Positions 53,151-62,458 are shown, counted from the first letter of the stretch. The stretch: 64,000 bases of DNA from an uncultured Flavobacteriaceae bacterium (GCA_938020445.1 CALIIC010000031.1:1-64000), one strand, 5' to 3'. Numbers and translations are program-made. Notes: generated by a model from the letters alone, not told the origin.

Positions 53151-53897
53151 ATGAAAAAATTGTTATTAGCGGCGGTACTGTCCGCTTTCTTGTTAAACTG
53201 CAAACAAAAAGTAGAAGAGACAAACAAGGATACTAGTCCGGAAACAGCGATGGACACTTCCGAACAGAAAGAATGGATCGTTCTTTTTGATGGCACCTCT
53301 TTTGATGGATGGAAGGAATATGCCAAAGAAGGCGTTTCCGAAAATTGGAAGCTAGAGGATGGTGCCATGGTTTTTTACCCTCCCAAAGAAAGGGTACAAG
53401 GAGAAAGTTACAACCTCATCTCTACAGAGCAGTTTACCGATTTTGAGCTATCCCTTGAATGGAAGATTGCCGAAGCCGGAAATAGTGGTATTTTTTGGGG
53501 TGTCGTAGAAAATGACTCGTTGGGTCAACCCTATGAAAGTGGCCCGGAAATTCAAGTGCTCGATAATGACAAACACCCGGATGGAAAAAATGGCACCAGT
53601 CACCAAGCCGGAGCCCTGTATGATATGGTTTCACCCTCGAAAGATGTGACAAAGCCAGTTGGGGAATGGAACACCTGCATTCTCCAGATCAACCACGAAA
53701 CGCATCAAGGGAGTGTTGTGCTCAACGGTGAAGAAATTGTAGCCTTCCCTTTAAAAAATGGAGATTGGGATGCCATGGTAGCCAAATCTAAATTTGCCGA
53801 TTGGAAACACTTTGGCAAATACGCGACAGGTAGTATTGGACTTCAAGACCACGGAGACAAAGTCGCCTATAGAAATATAAAAATCAGAAAGCTTTAA
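53151..53897 (+). CDS. DUF1080 (3-keto-disaccharide hydrolase) lipoprotein 1
   Basis: A 248-residue lipoprotein (lipobox FLLNC, C17) with a concanavalin-like DUF1080 domain: WIVLFDGTSFDGWKEY, FELSLEWKIAEAGNSGIFW, GPEIQVLDNDKHPDG, GEWNTCILQINHETHQG and SIGLQDHGDKVAYRNI. The family contains lyases/hydrolases that cleave 3-keto-glycosides made by upstream dehydrogenases. The start at ATG 53151 is set by the signal peptide; the frame itself is open to 53100. It should act in the periplasm or on the outer membrane. Confidence 0.88.
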   Translation: MKKLLLAAVLSAFLLNCKQKVEETNKDTSPETAMDTSEQKEWIVLFDGTSFDGWKEYAKEGVSENWKLEDGAMVFYPPKERVQGESYNLISTEQFTDFELSLEWKIAEAGNSGIFWGVVENDSLGQPYESGPEIQVLDNDKHPDGKNGTSHQAGALYDMVSPSKDVTKPVGEWNTCILQINHETHQGSVVLNGEEIVAFPLKNGDWDAMVAKSKFADWKHFGKYATGSIGLQDHGDKVAYRNIKIRKL

Positions 53898-53923
53898 CCT
53901 ATTTATTTCAAACAACACCAGCT

Positions 53924-54748
53924 ATGAAAACCATCCTAGCAACCGCATTGCTTCTCTCAATAGGCCTTGTTTCTTGTCAAGAAAAAAAGGAAGCCCCAAA
54001 GGAAGCGCAAACCTCGGAAGCTACCATTTCTGAAGTAATTATACATGAAGAATACTCCGGAACCGAACCCACGAAACCCGAAGAAACGGAATTTTATGAA
54101 CCAAAAGTGCCCAAAGTAGGGCCGGGAAACAATGGAAAAATACCCAGTGATGCCATAGTGCTTTTTGACGGGAGTAGTTTAGACGGCTGGTTGAGTTCTC
54201 GCGATAGCACTGCCGCCAAATGGCATTTGAACCAAGATGGTAGTATGACCGTTGCAGATAAAACAGGTAATATTCAAACGAAACAAAATTTCGGGGACGT
54301 TCAACTACATATTGAATGGCGTTCCCCGGCCGAAGTGCAACGAGAAGGTCAAAACAGGGGAAACAGCGGGGTATTCTTAAACGGCATTTATGAAGTGCAA
54401 GTATTGGATAACAATGACAATGATACCTATGTGAACGGCCAGGTAGGATCTATTTACAAACAACGGCCTCCAATGGCCATGGCGTCGGTTCCTACAGGAG
54501 AATGGAATACATACGATATTGTGTACCACGCGCCAGAATTCAATAGCAACGGTGGCAAGATAAAATCGGGAACGCTGACCGTTTTTCATAATGGGGTGTT
54601 GCTGCACGACCATGTAGAGATTAAGGGGACCACTCCGTACATAGGGTGGCCAAAAAATCCGTCGCACGGGAAAGGCCCATTGCTGCTCCAAGACCACGGT
54701 GACAACAGCCGTGTTAGTTACCGCAATATCTGGGTTCGGGAGTTATAA
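53924..54748 (+). CDS. DUF1080 (3-keto-disaccharide hydrolase) lipoprotein 2
   Basis: A 274-residue lipoprotein (lipobox GLVSC, C18) with an extended acidic, proline-rich linker (about 20-75) and a DUF1080 domain: AIVLFDGSSLDGWLS, VQLHIEWRSPAEV, GNSGVFLNGIYEVQVLD, TGEWNTYDIVYHAPEF and GPLLLQDHGDNSRVSYRNI. It follows DUF1080 lipoprotein 1 after 26 bases. The two are only moderately similar, so they may take different keto-glycosides. Confidence 0.88.
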   Translation: MKTILATALLLSIGLVSCQEKKEAPKEAQTSEATISEVIIHEEYSGTEPTKPEETEFYEPKVPKVGPGNNGKIPSDAIVLFDGSSLDGWLSSRDSTAAKWHLNQDGSMTVADKTGNIQTKQNFGDVQLHIEWRSPAEVQREGQNRGNSGVFLNGIYEVQVLDNNDNDTYVNGQVGSIYKQRPPMAMASVPTGEWNTYDIVYHAPEFNSNGGKIKSGTLTVFHNGVLLHDHVEIKGTTPYIGWPKNPSHGKGPLLLQDHGDNSRVSYRNIWVREL

Positions 54749-54786
54749 CAATTCCGCATTTCCACTGATCAGTAACCTACAAAAAT

Positions 54787-55353
54787 ATGGATACCAATTT
54801 TTCTGATCTTCTAAGCCGTGCCGGGCAATTTTCGGAAGAAGAACAACAACTTTTGAGGGAGGAATTGCAATTTCACACCTTTACCAAAGAAGAATATTTA
54901 CTTATTGAAGGCACGGTATGCAGCAAAGTCTACTTTTTGGTGAAGGGCTCAGCGGTACAGTACGTGATCGATGAGGAAGAGGAGCGCCATATTATTGATT
55001 TGCACGTTGTGCGGGATTGGGTGTTGGACCACCAGAGTTTTACCGCTAGACAACCTTCAAAACATTCGATTCAATGTTATGAAGATTGCACCGCTTATAT
55101 ATTATCTATTGAGGCCATTCATCGGCTGATTGCAAAATCTCAAGCGTTTTTTCAATTGGGCAAAATCCTGGGCGAAACAGCCAATCGAATTCAATTTTTT
55201 GATCAAAAACACAGTCCCGATGAAAAATACCGGTCCGTCGTAAAAAACAGGCCTGCCCTACTTCAGAGCTTTCCACAAAAGTACATCGCATCCTACCTGA
55301 AGATAAGTCCGGAGACCTTGAGTCGTGTCCGCGGCAGATTCTTAAACCCCTAA
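54787..55353 (+). CDS. Crp/Fnr family transcriptional regulator
   Basis: A 188-residue regulator with an N-terminal cNMP-binding-type beta-roll (LIEGTVCSKVYFLVKGSAVQYV, about 25-115) and a C-terminal winged helix (QKYIASYLKISPETLSRVRGRF, about 155-185). No iron-sulfur cysteine set is present. It is the typical short Bacteroidota form with unknown effector. It lies 38 bases after the second DUF1080 gene and could regulate the sugar locus; this is inferred from position only. Confidence 0.85.
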   Translation: MDTNFSDLLSRAGQFSEEEQQLLREELQFHTFTKEEYLLIEGTVCSKVYFLVKGSAVQYVIDEEEERHIIDLHVVRDWVLDHQSFTARQPSKHSIQCYEDCTAYILSIEAIHRLIAKSQAFFQLGKILGETANRIQFFDQKHSPDEKYRSVVKNRPALLQSFPQKYIASYLKISPETLSRVRGRFLNP

Positions 55354-55437
55354 TTGATTTCTTGATTAAAATCAACCCTTTCTGCCAAAGAGATTTTAGA
55401 CCTTTGACCAACAAATGTATCTAATACAATAGCATTC

Positions 55438-56163
55438 ATGAGTAAAGAAAAAATCAGAAAGGCGTATGAAGACTTGGCCGAAGGCTACAACAACCTTATC
55501 GATCATAAGCCGCACAATGCGTATTACGACCGGCCCAACACACTTGCATTGATGGAAAATGTAGCAGGAAAAACTGTTTTGGATGCTGCTTGTGGTCCTG
55601 GGAAGTACGCTGAAACATTGCATTCCCAAGGAGCAATTGTCACAGGCTTTGACAGTAATTCAAAAATGATTGCCTTTGCCAGGGAAAGAAATCCGCAGCA
55701 TGGGTCGTTCTTCGTACACGACCTAAGCGATCCATTATATATGCTTCCCGATGCATCTTTTGATATGGTTTTATGTGCTCTAGCCATGCATTATGTAGTA
55801 GATTGGAGCCCCACAATTCGTGAGTTCTACCGAGTTTTAAAGCCCAAGGGCAGCCTTATTTTATCAATTGAGCATCCTTTTTTCGAGCACTTGTACTACC
55901 AATCTACCGCCTATTTTAAGACGGAACCGGTGCATTGTACCTGGAGTGGGTTTGGAAAGCCCGTTAAAGTTCATAGTTATCGCAGGCCGTTGGCAGCATG
56001 TATCGCCCCACTTACCGATAACGGTTTCGTTATTGATAAATTGATAGAGCCCAAACCTGTGGCCGAATTTGAAGAGTTGGATCCCAAACATTTTGCAGAG
56101 CTAAACTCCTTTCCCGCATTTATGTGTATTCGCGCCCTTCGAAAAGATCGAACCCAGTTTTAA
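55438..56163 (+). CDS. SAM-dependent methyltransferase (class I)
   Basis: A 241-residue methyltransferase. Motif I VLDAACGPGKYAE and the acidic end of strand 2 (TGFDSN) bind S-adenosylmethionine; SFDMVLCALAMHYVVDW is motif IV and LKPKGSLILSIEHP is motif VI. The subgroup (Methyltransf_11) has diverse small-molecule substrates, so the target is unknown. It lies 85 bases after the regulator gene on the same strand and may be separately expressed. Confidence 0.85.
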   Translation: MSKEKIRKAYEDLAEGYNNLIDHKPHNAYYDRPNTLALMENVAGKTVLDAACGPGKYAETLHSQGAIVTGFDSNSKMIAFARERNPQHGSFFVHDLSDPLYMLPDASFDMVLCALAMHYVVDWSPTIREFYRVLKPKGSLILSIEHPFFEHLYYQSTAYFKTEPVHCTWSGFGKPVKVHSYRRPLAACIAPLTDNGFVIDKLIEPKPVAEFEELDPKHFAELNSFPAFMCIRALRKDRTQF

Positions 56164-56199
56164 AACGATCGAATTGGCGTCGGGAGCGCCCTATTTTCG

Positions 56200-56232
56200 T
56201 TGCTCGAGAACGTGTAAATTTGGTTACCTTTG
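56200..56232 (+). promoter_or_regulatory. Promoter of the yicC-gmk-nadD operon
   Basis: TTG at 56200-56202 and TACCTTTG (56225-56232) with 22 bases between. It lies 20 bases before ATG 56253. Confidence 0.5.
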
Positions 56233-56252
56233 CCGAAATCAAAATGAACCAT

Positions 56253-57110
56253 ATGATTCAATCCATGACCGGTTTCGGGAAGCATGTAATCCAACTTCCG
56301 ACAAAAAAGATTACAGTAGAACTAAAATCGCTCAACAGTAAAAGTCTGGATTTGAATGCCCGTATGCCAAATGCGTATCGGGAAAAAGAATTGGAACTTC
56401 GCAAACTGATCGCCAGTTCACTTGTACGCGGGAAGGTTGATTTTGGCCTGTATATAGAATTTACAGGAAATGAAACTTCTACTCAAGTAAACAAAGCCGC
56501 AGTAGTGCAGTATATGGAACAACTCCGTTCAATTGCCGACGGTGATGATCTTCGTCTGTTAGAAATGGCCCTACGCATGCCCGATGCCATGAAGACCGAG
56601 CGAGAAGATATAGATCCAGCAGAATTTAAAGAAATACAACTCGCCTTAAAAGAAGCATTGGGCAAAATCAATGGCTTTCGATCTGAAGAAGGGAAAGTGC
56701 TCGAGTCCGATTTTTTAAACCGCATCGCTAACCTAAACAGACTCTTACAACAAGTGATCGAAATGGATCCCGAACGGCTTGGCGCAGTGCGGGAACGTTT
56801 GGAAAAAGCAATTTCCGACCTAAAGGCCGAGGTCGATGCCAATCGTTTTGAACAAGAGCTTATCTACTATCTTGAAAAGTACGATATTACTGAGGAGAAA
56901 GTACGTTTGCAAAACCACCTGGACTACTTTTCGACCACCATTGGCTCTGCCGATTCGAACGGGAAGAAACTAGGATTTATTTCCCAGGAAATAGGCCGTG
57001 AAATCAACACCATTGGGTCCAAGGCAAACTATGCTCCAATGCAGCAACTCGTGGTACAAATGAAAGACGAATTGGAAAAAATAAAGGAACAAATGTTGAA
57101 TGTACTATAA
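56253..57110 (+). CDS. YicC family endoribonuclease-like protein
   Basis: A 285-residue protein of the YicC/YloC family. MIQSMTGFGK at the start, KSLNSKSLDLNARMP, VRGKVDFGLYIE and the C-terminal GSADSNGKKLGFISQEIGREINTIGSKAN are typical. YicC proteins are stress-related endoribonucleases. The start at 56253 is preferred to ATG 56244 because the family begins with MIQSMTGFG, and the promoter lies just upstream of both. Its stop directly precedes the ATG of gmk, a conserved arrangement. Confidence 0.88.
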   Translation: MIQSMTGFGKHVIQLPTKKITVELKSLNSKSLDLNARMPNAYREKELELRKLIASSLVRGKVDFGLYIEFTGNETSTQVNKAAVVQYMEQLRSIADGDDLRLLEMALRMPDAMKTEREDIDPAEFKEIQLALKEALGKINGFRSEEGKVLESDFLNRIANLNRLLQQVIEMDPERLGAVRERLEKAISDLKAEVDANRFEQELIYYLEKYDITEEKVRLQNHLDYFSTTIGSADSNGKKLGFISQEIGREINTIGSKANYAPMQQLVVQMKDELEKIKEQMLNVL

Positions 57111-57704
57111 ATGGAGGGAGGCAAATTAATTATATTTTCGGCTCCATCCGGTAGTGGTAAAACAACCATTGTGCGCCACCTACTAAAACAAGAAGATTTA
57201 AACTTGGCCTTTTCGGTATCCGCTACTTCAAGACCGGCCCGCGGAAAAGAAAAACAGGGAGAGCACTATTATTTTATATCCGTTTCCGAATTTAAAAAGC
57301 ATATTAAGAACGATGATTTTTTGGAGTGGGAAGAAGTATATAGAGACAACTTTTATGGCACTCTTAAAACCGAGGTAGAACGTTTGTGGGCGCAAGGAAA
57401 GAATGTCATTTTCGATATTGATGTGGTGGGCGGTCTGCGTATCAAGAAAAAATTCCCCAACGAAACCTTGGCCGTTTTTGTAAAGCCCCCTAGCGTAGAT
57501 GAACTAAAGATCCGCCTGAAAAAAAGAAGTACAGAGAGTGAGGATAAAATTAATATGCGCATCGCCAAAGCATCGGTAGAACTGGCGACCGCTCCTCAGT
57601 TTGATGAGGTCATTAAAAACTATGATTTGGATACAGCCTTGGCAGAAGCGCACGCTTTGGTCAAGAAATTTATAAGTATCCCAACCCAAAAACCCAAAAA
57701 CTAG
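57111..57704 (+). CDS. gmk: Guanylate kinase
   Basis: A 197-residue P-loop kinase that phosphorylates GMP to GDP. The Walker A loop APSGSGKTT is at 11-19, and the GMP-binding SATSRPARGKEKQGEHYYF block, DVVGGLRI and the lid KKRSTESEDKI are as expected. It starts at the base following the yicC stop, with nadD seven bases downstream, so the three form one operon. Confidence 0.95.
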   Translation: MEGGKLIIFSAPSGSGKTTIVRHLLKQEDLNLAFSVSATSRPARGKEKQGEHYYFISVSEFKKHIKNDDFLEWEEVYRDNFYGTLKTEVERLWAQGKNVIFDIDVVGGLRIKKKFPNETLAVFVKPPSVDELKIRLKKRSTESEDKINMRIAKASVELATAPQFDEVIKNYDLDTALAEAHALVKKFISIPTQKPKN

Positions 57705-57711
57705 TACGAGT

Positions 57712-58299
57712 TTGAAACGTGTTGGTCTCTATTTTGGAACCTTTAATCCTATTCATGTGGGGCATATGGTCATTGCCAATCATATGGCCGAATTCTCGGA
57801 TTTAGACGAGGTTTGGTTTGTGGTGACTCCGCAAAGTCCGTTTAAGACAAAAAAGACCTTGTTAGACAACCATCATAGGTATCAAATGGTGTTCGAAGCT
57901 ACCAAAGACTATCCCAAGTTAAAACCCAGTAAAATTGAGTTTGACCTACCACAACCCAATTATACGATCAACACCCTGGTACACTTGGAGGAACGCTTTG
58001 GACCGGCCTATCAATTTTGTCTTATCATGGGGGAAGACAATCTCAAAGGTTTTCACAAATGGAAAAATTACGAAGCCATTCTGGCGAGCTACGACTTGTA
58101 TGTATATCCACGTATCTCGGAAAAAGAGATCGTTCATCAATTCAAAGATCATCCGAAAATACATAAAGTTGCGGCCCCTATCATGGAAATTTCGTCCACC
58201 TTTATACGAACGCAGCACACATTGGGAAAAAATATTCGCCCTATGCTTCCCGACGGGGTTTGGGTTTATTTAGATGAAATGAATTTTTACCGTTCTTAG
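57712..58299 (+). CDS. nadD: Nicotinate-nucleotide adenylyltransferase
   Basis: A 195-residue NadD that adenylylates nicotinate mononucleotide in NAD synthesis. The nucleotidyltransferase motif GTFNPIHVGH is at 9-18 and the second signature ISSTFIR follows near the C-terminus (about 163-170). The start is TTG 57712, seven bases after gmk, because KRVGLYFGTFNP is the normal family start and no ATG is nearby. Length is normal. Confidence 0.93.
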   Translation: MKRVGLYFGTFNPIHVGHMVIANHMAEFSDLDEVWFVVTPQSPFKTKKTLLDNHHRYQMVFEATKDYPKLKPSKIEFDLPQPNYTINTLVHLEERFGPAYQFCLIMGEDNLKGFHKWKNYEAILASYDLYVYPRISEKEIVHQFKDHPKIHKVAAPIMEISSTFIRTQHTLGKNIRPMLPDGVWVYLDEMNFYRS

Positions 58300-58329
58300 T
58301 TGTGCGGAAGTTACTTTTTGACCTTCACT

Positions 58330-58731
58330 TCAATCTTTTACAATCAAGGAATCGGCCCAAGCGACCGCATCTTCCAATTTGTTGAATTTTTTCGAAGGTT
58401 TGTTCATAAAAGCCTGTTCCATATCTGCAATTTCATCATTGATGGCATCGTATGTTACCATCGCATATCCACGAAGGTTCGGGAAAATTGCAGTAGTCTT
58501 AAAATGAGAGGTTGGGTTAAACGAATAGGAATTGATTCTATTGGTAATGTACACAAAGGGTGTGGTATTGCCATAGTAATTTTTCGCCAAGGCCAACATT
58601 TCCAAAGCATTCTCATACACGACCGCTACCCCTTCCTTTATTTCGGAAATCATAAAATGATCATAGAAATAGAAAGACCCAATTTCTATGTCATGTTTTT
58701 TAAGAAGTTTGTTTTTTACCTCCAAATGCAT
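58330..58731 (-). CDS. STAS/SpoIIAA-like protein 1
   Basis: A 133-residue protein, started at ATG 58731 after AGGATG-type spacing. The pattern of a short strand, VVYENALEMLALAK helix, PFVYITNRINSYSFNP, and a late GYAMVTYD strand with helix is that of the SpoIIAA-like/STAS-related small proteins found in flavobacteria. It is a clear paralogue of the adjacent upstream gene (YITNRINSYSFNP against YISNRLHSYSMDP). The role is unknown. It converges on nadD. Confidence 0.68.
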   Translation of the reverse strand: MHLEVKNKLLKKHDIEIGSFYFYDHFMISEIKEGVAVVYENALEMLALAKNYYGNTTPFVYITNRINSYSFNPTSHFKTTAIFPNLRGYAMVTYDAINDEIADMEQAFMNKPSKKFNKLEDAVAWADSLIVKD

Positions 58732-58839
58732 CCTAATACTCTTTATGAATACTAAAAGGTACGAAAATGGCTTCAAATACCATAGCCGAAGTATGTTAAA
58801 TTGAAAATCTTAAAATATCCGAAATCGAGACCACATTAC

Positions 58840-59265
58840 TCAGGTTTCCTGATTCTCGGCCCGTTGTAGGTGTAACACCTCTTCCGCCCATTCAAAAGCA
58901 GCGCTTAATTCATAGAAAACAGCTGTGGGTTTGGAAATAAATATTTTTTCCAACGATATCAACATGCGACGGTACTTATTCGTAGAAACAATGGCAAAGC
59001 CCTGAAAATCTGGAAACATATTCGACGCCTTTCGATACGCCATTGGATCCATTGAATATGAGTGAAGTCGATTCGAAATATATACCAATGGCTTGTTCCG
59101 GTAAAACTCCTGAGCCATTTTAATGGGTTCGCTTGCGTTTTCAAAAGTAACATGCACGCCTTCATAAAACTCCCCTACCAGTATGTTTTCGTAGAATTGA
59201 AACGTACCAATATCCAATGTATGTTCAAGAAGTAATTCTTGTTGTTTGCCCCTAATTATTTGCAT
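58840..59265 (-). CDS. STAS/SpoIIAA-like protein 2
   Basis: A 141-residue paralogue of the downstream gene with the same fold pattern (TLDIGTFQFYENILVGEF, VTFENASEPIKMAQEF, LVYISNRLHSYSMDP, GFAIVSTN). It lies 108 bases before its paralogue on the same strand, so a tandem duplication is likely. It may be part of a membrane-associated or anti-sigma-type network like other STAS proteins, but no partner is visible. Confidence 0.68.
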   Translation of the reverse strand: MQIIRGKQQELLLEHTLDIGTFQFYENILVGEFYEGVHVTFENASEPIKMAQEFYRNKPLVYISNRLHSYSMDPMAYRKASNMFPDFQGFAIVSTNKYRRMLISLEKIFISKPTAVFYELSAAFEWAEEVLHLQRAENQET

Positions 59266-59397
59266 TCCCGATAGTGTTAAAACGAGATTCTATTTTAGTC
59301 TTCTAATTTGAACAGACTTGGGGGAAAAATATAAAGAAAGCTAAGGGAATATGCATGGCTTCTAAAAAATAACAGACGTAGGGACTTAAAAACTCGT

Positions 59398-60399
59398 TCA
59401 ACGGTTTACATCAAAAAGTACTACTTCATACTCAAATGAGGTCATTTCCCCAGAAACCGCAACATCCTGCAAATTTACCGTATAAACGGTATCCTCTTGG
59501 GAGTTGGTCATAATTCCATCGGGAACCCACACAATGGTTGGATCCCCATAATTGGGATCAAGGTCTTCCACCTGAAGGGAAATTGAATTTCCGGCAGCAT
59601 CTTTCATACTAATTTGCGCATTGCTAAAATCGGCACCTGCTATCGAAAAAGACCATCTTGGATACGCCAATTGTTGCGGGCTGTACCCTTTTGGGGGCCA
59701 AGAAATAAACTCAGGAGCGTCAGCTGGTGTTGAACCGGCATTCCCGATGACCCAAATAGCATTCGCTTGTGCGGTATTACCAACCCCTATTTCTTGAAGT
59801 CGAGGCCAAAGCAACCATCGCCTGTGCCCAACGGGGCCATTATTACTACCGGCATCTCTCATATAGGAATCTACCGATTCTGCATTTCTGGCAGTTGTAA
59901 GTAACGATTTCCCTGCCGCTTCACTACCATCTGCCGAGTAGCATTTCCAACTATCCGGTGGAAAGTGATCTAACTTGTTATTAGCGTCCATCATTAATGC
60001 GGCCGCCTGCGCTTTTTCACTTTTGGTCGCATTTTCGCTTACCGTATTGTTTAACCCGACCGCCTTTCTAAAGTAGTTCAAACGGTCAAAAATCTTGTCC
60101 ATCATCTCTTGCGGTACATTTCCTGCATTACAAGAAGGTTCATCACCCGTCCAGGCCACATCGCCCGTTTCGCTTTTAGAACCCAAATAATAGTCTTCGT
60201 ATAATTTTTTTGCAGCAACCCGGGCAGTAGTAGTTCCCGATTCTTCTTCGGTTTCTCCCTCTTCCTCCGTTTGTCCCTCTTCTTCGATTTCGTCTACAAT
60301 TGCATCAACTGTTGCATCGGTCTCACACGAGGCCAATACAAGAAGTAAACTAAAGAATAACGTCTGAAACGTGCGAGTAAAAAACTTTTGGGTTTTCAT
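59398..60399 (-). CDS. CAP-domain (SCP/PR1-like) lipoprotein
   Basis: A 333-residue lipoprotein (lipobox VLASC, C25). An acidic low-complexity linker (about residues 34-55, EEEGQTEEEGETEEE) follows, then a CAP/SCP domain (about 95-240: RLNYFRKAVGLN, SEKAQAAALMMDANNKLDHFP, GHRRWLLWP) and a C-terminal beta domain (about 245-333). The CAP histidine-glutamate core is partly seen; function of bacterial CAP proteins is poorly known. Start ATG 60399 is fixed by the signal peptide. An A/T motif like that of the ECF regulon lies upstream. Confidence 0.8.
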   Translation of the reverse strand: MKTQKFFTRTFQTLFFSLLLVLASCETDATVDAIVDEIEEEGQTEEEGETEEESGTTTARVAAKKLYEDYYLGSKSETGDVAWTGDEPSCNAGNVPQEMMDKIFDRLNYFRKAVGLNNTVSENATKSEKAQAAALMMDANNKLDHFPPDSWKCYSADGSEAAGKSLLTTARNAESVDSYMRDAGSNNGPVGHRRWLLWPRLQEIGVGNTAQANAIWVIGNAGSTPADAPEFISWPPKGYSPQQLAYPRWSFSIAGADFSNAQISMKDAAGNSISLQVEDLDPNYGDPTIVWVPDGIMTNSQEDTVYTVNLQDVAVSGEMTSFEYEVVLFDVNR

Positions 60400-60430
60400 A
60401 GAAGTACTTATTAGAACTATATGCTCTAAC

Positions 60431-60450
60431 GGACCTCTTTTTAAAAACGT
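60431..60450 (-). promoter_or_regulatory. Motif similar to the ECF-type promoter, copy D
   Basis: On the minus strand, ACGTTTTTAAAAAGAGGTCC. It resembles copy B, but the spacing to GG is one base shorter. It lies about 32 bases before ATG 60399, itself a lipoprotein gene. Confidence 0.3.
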
Positions 60451-60588
60451 GTATTTTTTCGACAAGTGGCATGCATTTCATCGAAAAGGATCTTTTTAAA
60501 ACAAACCGCTTTCAAGACGTTTGCATATAAAAATGGCACCCAATTGTTCATAATAAAATGCTATTTTTTAGATAACACTATTAGTTTT

Positions 60589-61167
60589 TTACTGTATCGA
60601 ATCCTTCTCTTGTTGATATTCCTCAACGAATTCAAGTATGGGTTTGTCATCGATGTATACATTTTCCAACACCCCAGTACCTTCCTTTAAATAGACCAAA
60701 CCGTAACAGGTTTTTGTACGATCGGCCTGTGCTTTTCTAACGGAAATCTCTGCATCATAGGCTTTGTATTCATTCATATAGAATCGGTTGAATGGTAATT
60801 CGAATTCTACTTTTCCGTTATAGTTGTAGTGGGTCTTTGTTATGAAATAGTCGTCCGAACTATCTAATTGTGTTTTGCTAATGGTTTTTACCGAGGCGAA
60901 GCCCTTAGCATCTGTTTCCAAGTATATAAAAAGAGTACCAAAGTAGCCGTTCCAGCTTTCATCATTGGTTTCGAAAGAATCCATCTCATAATTCAACACA
61001 ATATATTTACCCCGAAATGGGTCGCTAGGGTCTATGGGTTGCGTTTTAAACTTGTATGCTGTACCCGAATAAAGGGTATCCTCCTGTTCATATATCATTT
61101 GGGCAGGAACAAATAGTTGCACTGCAAACAAAAGAAACAATACGATTATAGCTACTGACTTATTCAT
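60589..61167 (-). CDS. GDYXXLXY domain membrane protein
   Basis: A 192-residue protein with an N-terminal membrane helix (about 5-22) and an extracytoplasmic GDYXXLXY-type domain. The block DPSDPFRGKYIVLNYEMD corresponds to the family signature, and the late FVEEYQQEKDS tail is charged. This family is always found with DUF2157 proteins, and the function of the pair is unknown. It overlaps the DUF2157 gene by eight bases. Confidence 0.82.
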   Translation of the reverse strand: MNKSVAIIVLFLLFAVQLFVPAQMIYEQEDTLYSGTAYKFKTQPIDPSDPFRGKYIVLNYEMDSFETNDESWNGYFGTLFIYLETDAKGFASVKTISKTQLDSSDDYFITKTHYNYNGKVEFELPFNRFYMNEYKAYDAEISVRKAQADRTKTCYGLVYLKEGTGVLENVYIDDKPILEFVEEYQQEKDSIQ

Positions 61168-62458
61168 GACTTTCTGTATTTGAGGTTACGTTGATACTGT
61201 TTTTGCCCTGCTTTTTTAGTAGAAAATAATTGGCAACAAAGAAGCCGGCACCGAGCGAAATGAAAAGTATTCCACGAAAAATAAAATCGAGATTGGTATC
61301 GAAAAATCTACAAACGATCAAAGCTGTAATAATAAGTATACCGTAATTTAAGATGCCAAAACTGTTTTTATTGATCCCTATTCGAACTGCAAAAAGACCT
61401 AATGTAGCTACCAAAATATTTGTCAAAACCAATCCATAAGTCGAGCCAAAATATTTGGTTAGATATAAAAGGCCCATTATCAAAAAAGCATATTGGAATA
61501 AATTAAAGTCTTTAAGGTGTTTTTTCAGATGTAAATACCCTAACACTGCAATTCCAGCTAAAAATAAGACTGCAGTAATGACAAGGTCTGTACCGTGATA
61601 GCCATTATGTATAGGTTCTTTCCAAAACCACTCGAAGGTGAGTATCGTCAATAGAAAAATGCTACCCAATGAACCTATTATGGTATACCCGTTTCTACGT
61701 AGTTTTTGATTTTTAAAAAAGGGAATCTGCCCTATATTGTAAAATGATCCAAAGAGCGCTATATACATCAGAAATACCAAACTATCACCCTTTGTAAATG
61801 TCCCCAATACAAGCAGTGGGCTTAAAGGAATAAGCCAATTAAGCACCCCGACAATATTACTGCCAGGCTGTTTTTTAAGTAGATTTATATAATACGGGAC
61901 GACCCAAATCAGTTGCACTAGATACCACCATGGAATTTCACCTTTATAAGAATATCCCAAACGGCAGGCGTACCAAGTAGAAAAAACCAGGTGTATTAGC
62001 ACGGCAAGCTTTGAACGTGTTATGTATATCAAAGGAGCTGTAATCGCAATCCAGATGAATAGAAAATCACTTAAATTACCAGGGATATTATATATCTGAC
62101 CGACCATGGATATGGTAGCACCAACTGATAATATTAAAAATGTCGCCGACGCTTCAACCCACGCGGAGCTTTTCTTTTTAAGGAAGCTGTAGGCCAATGC
62201 TACTTGCCCTATTACCAATGGAAGGAAGGCCATGCTGGTTTTTATGTTACGTGGCATATCATCCCAATTGTGTGCTATGATAAGTGTAATCCCCAAACCA
62301 GTTAGCAAAGCACCCAATACCCTAAAAATGGTAAGAATGCTATTGGGTTTGGACTGTTCTTTCATCCTATAAAAAGCCAAAATCTTTTGAGAAGTATCAG
62401 AATTGATAATGTCTGCTTCCATAAGCTCGTCTAGCTGTCTTTCAAGTTTTGAGTTCAT
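61160..62458 (-). CDS. DUF2157 polytopic membrane protein
   Basis: A 432-residue protein with about twelve hydrophobic helices. The N-terminal soluble part (LERQLDELMEADIIN, IL AFYRMKEQ) precedes the helices, as in DUF2157 proteins. Reported work gives no clear function. It is the first gene of the two-gene operon with the GDYXXLXY protein. Confidence 0.82.
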   Translation of the reverse strand: MNSKLERQLDELMEADIINSDTSQKILAFYRMKEQSKPNSILTIFRVLGALLTGLGITLIIAHNWDDMPRNIKTSMAFLPLVIGQVALAYSFLKKKSSAWVEASATFLILSVGATISMVGQIYNIPGNLSDFLFIWIAITAPLIYITRSKLAVLIHLVFSTWYACRLGYSYKGEIPWWYLVQLIWVVPYYINLLKKQPGSNIVGVLNWLIPLSPLLVLGTFTKGDSLVFLMYIALFGSFYNIGQIPFFKNQKLRRNGYTIIGSLGSIFLLTILTFEWFWKEPIHNGYHGTDLVITAVLFLAGIAVLGYLHLKKHLKDFNLFQYAFLIMGLLYLTKYFGSTYGLVLTNILVATLGLFAVRIGINKNSFGILNYGILIITALIVCRFFDTNLDFIFRGILFISLGAGFFVANYFLLKKQGKNSINVTSNTESHE

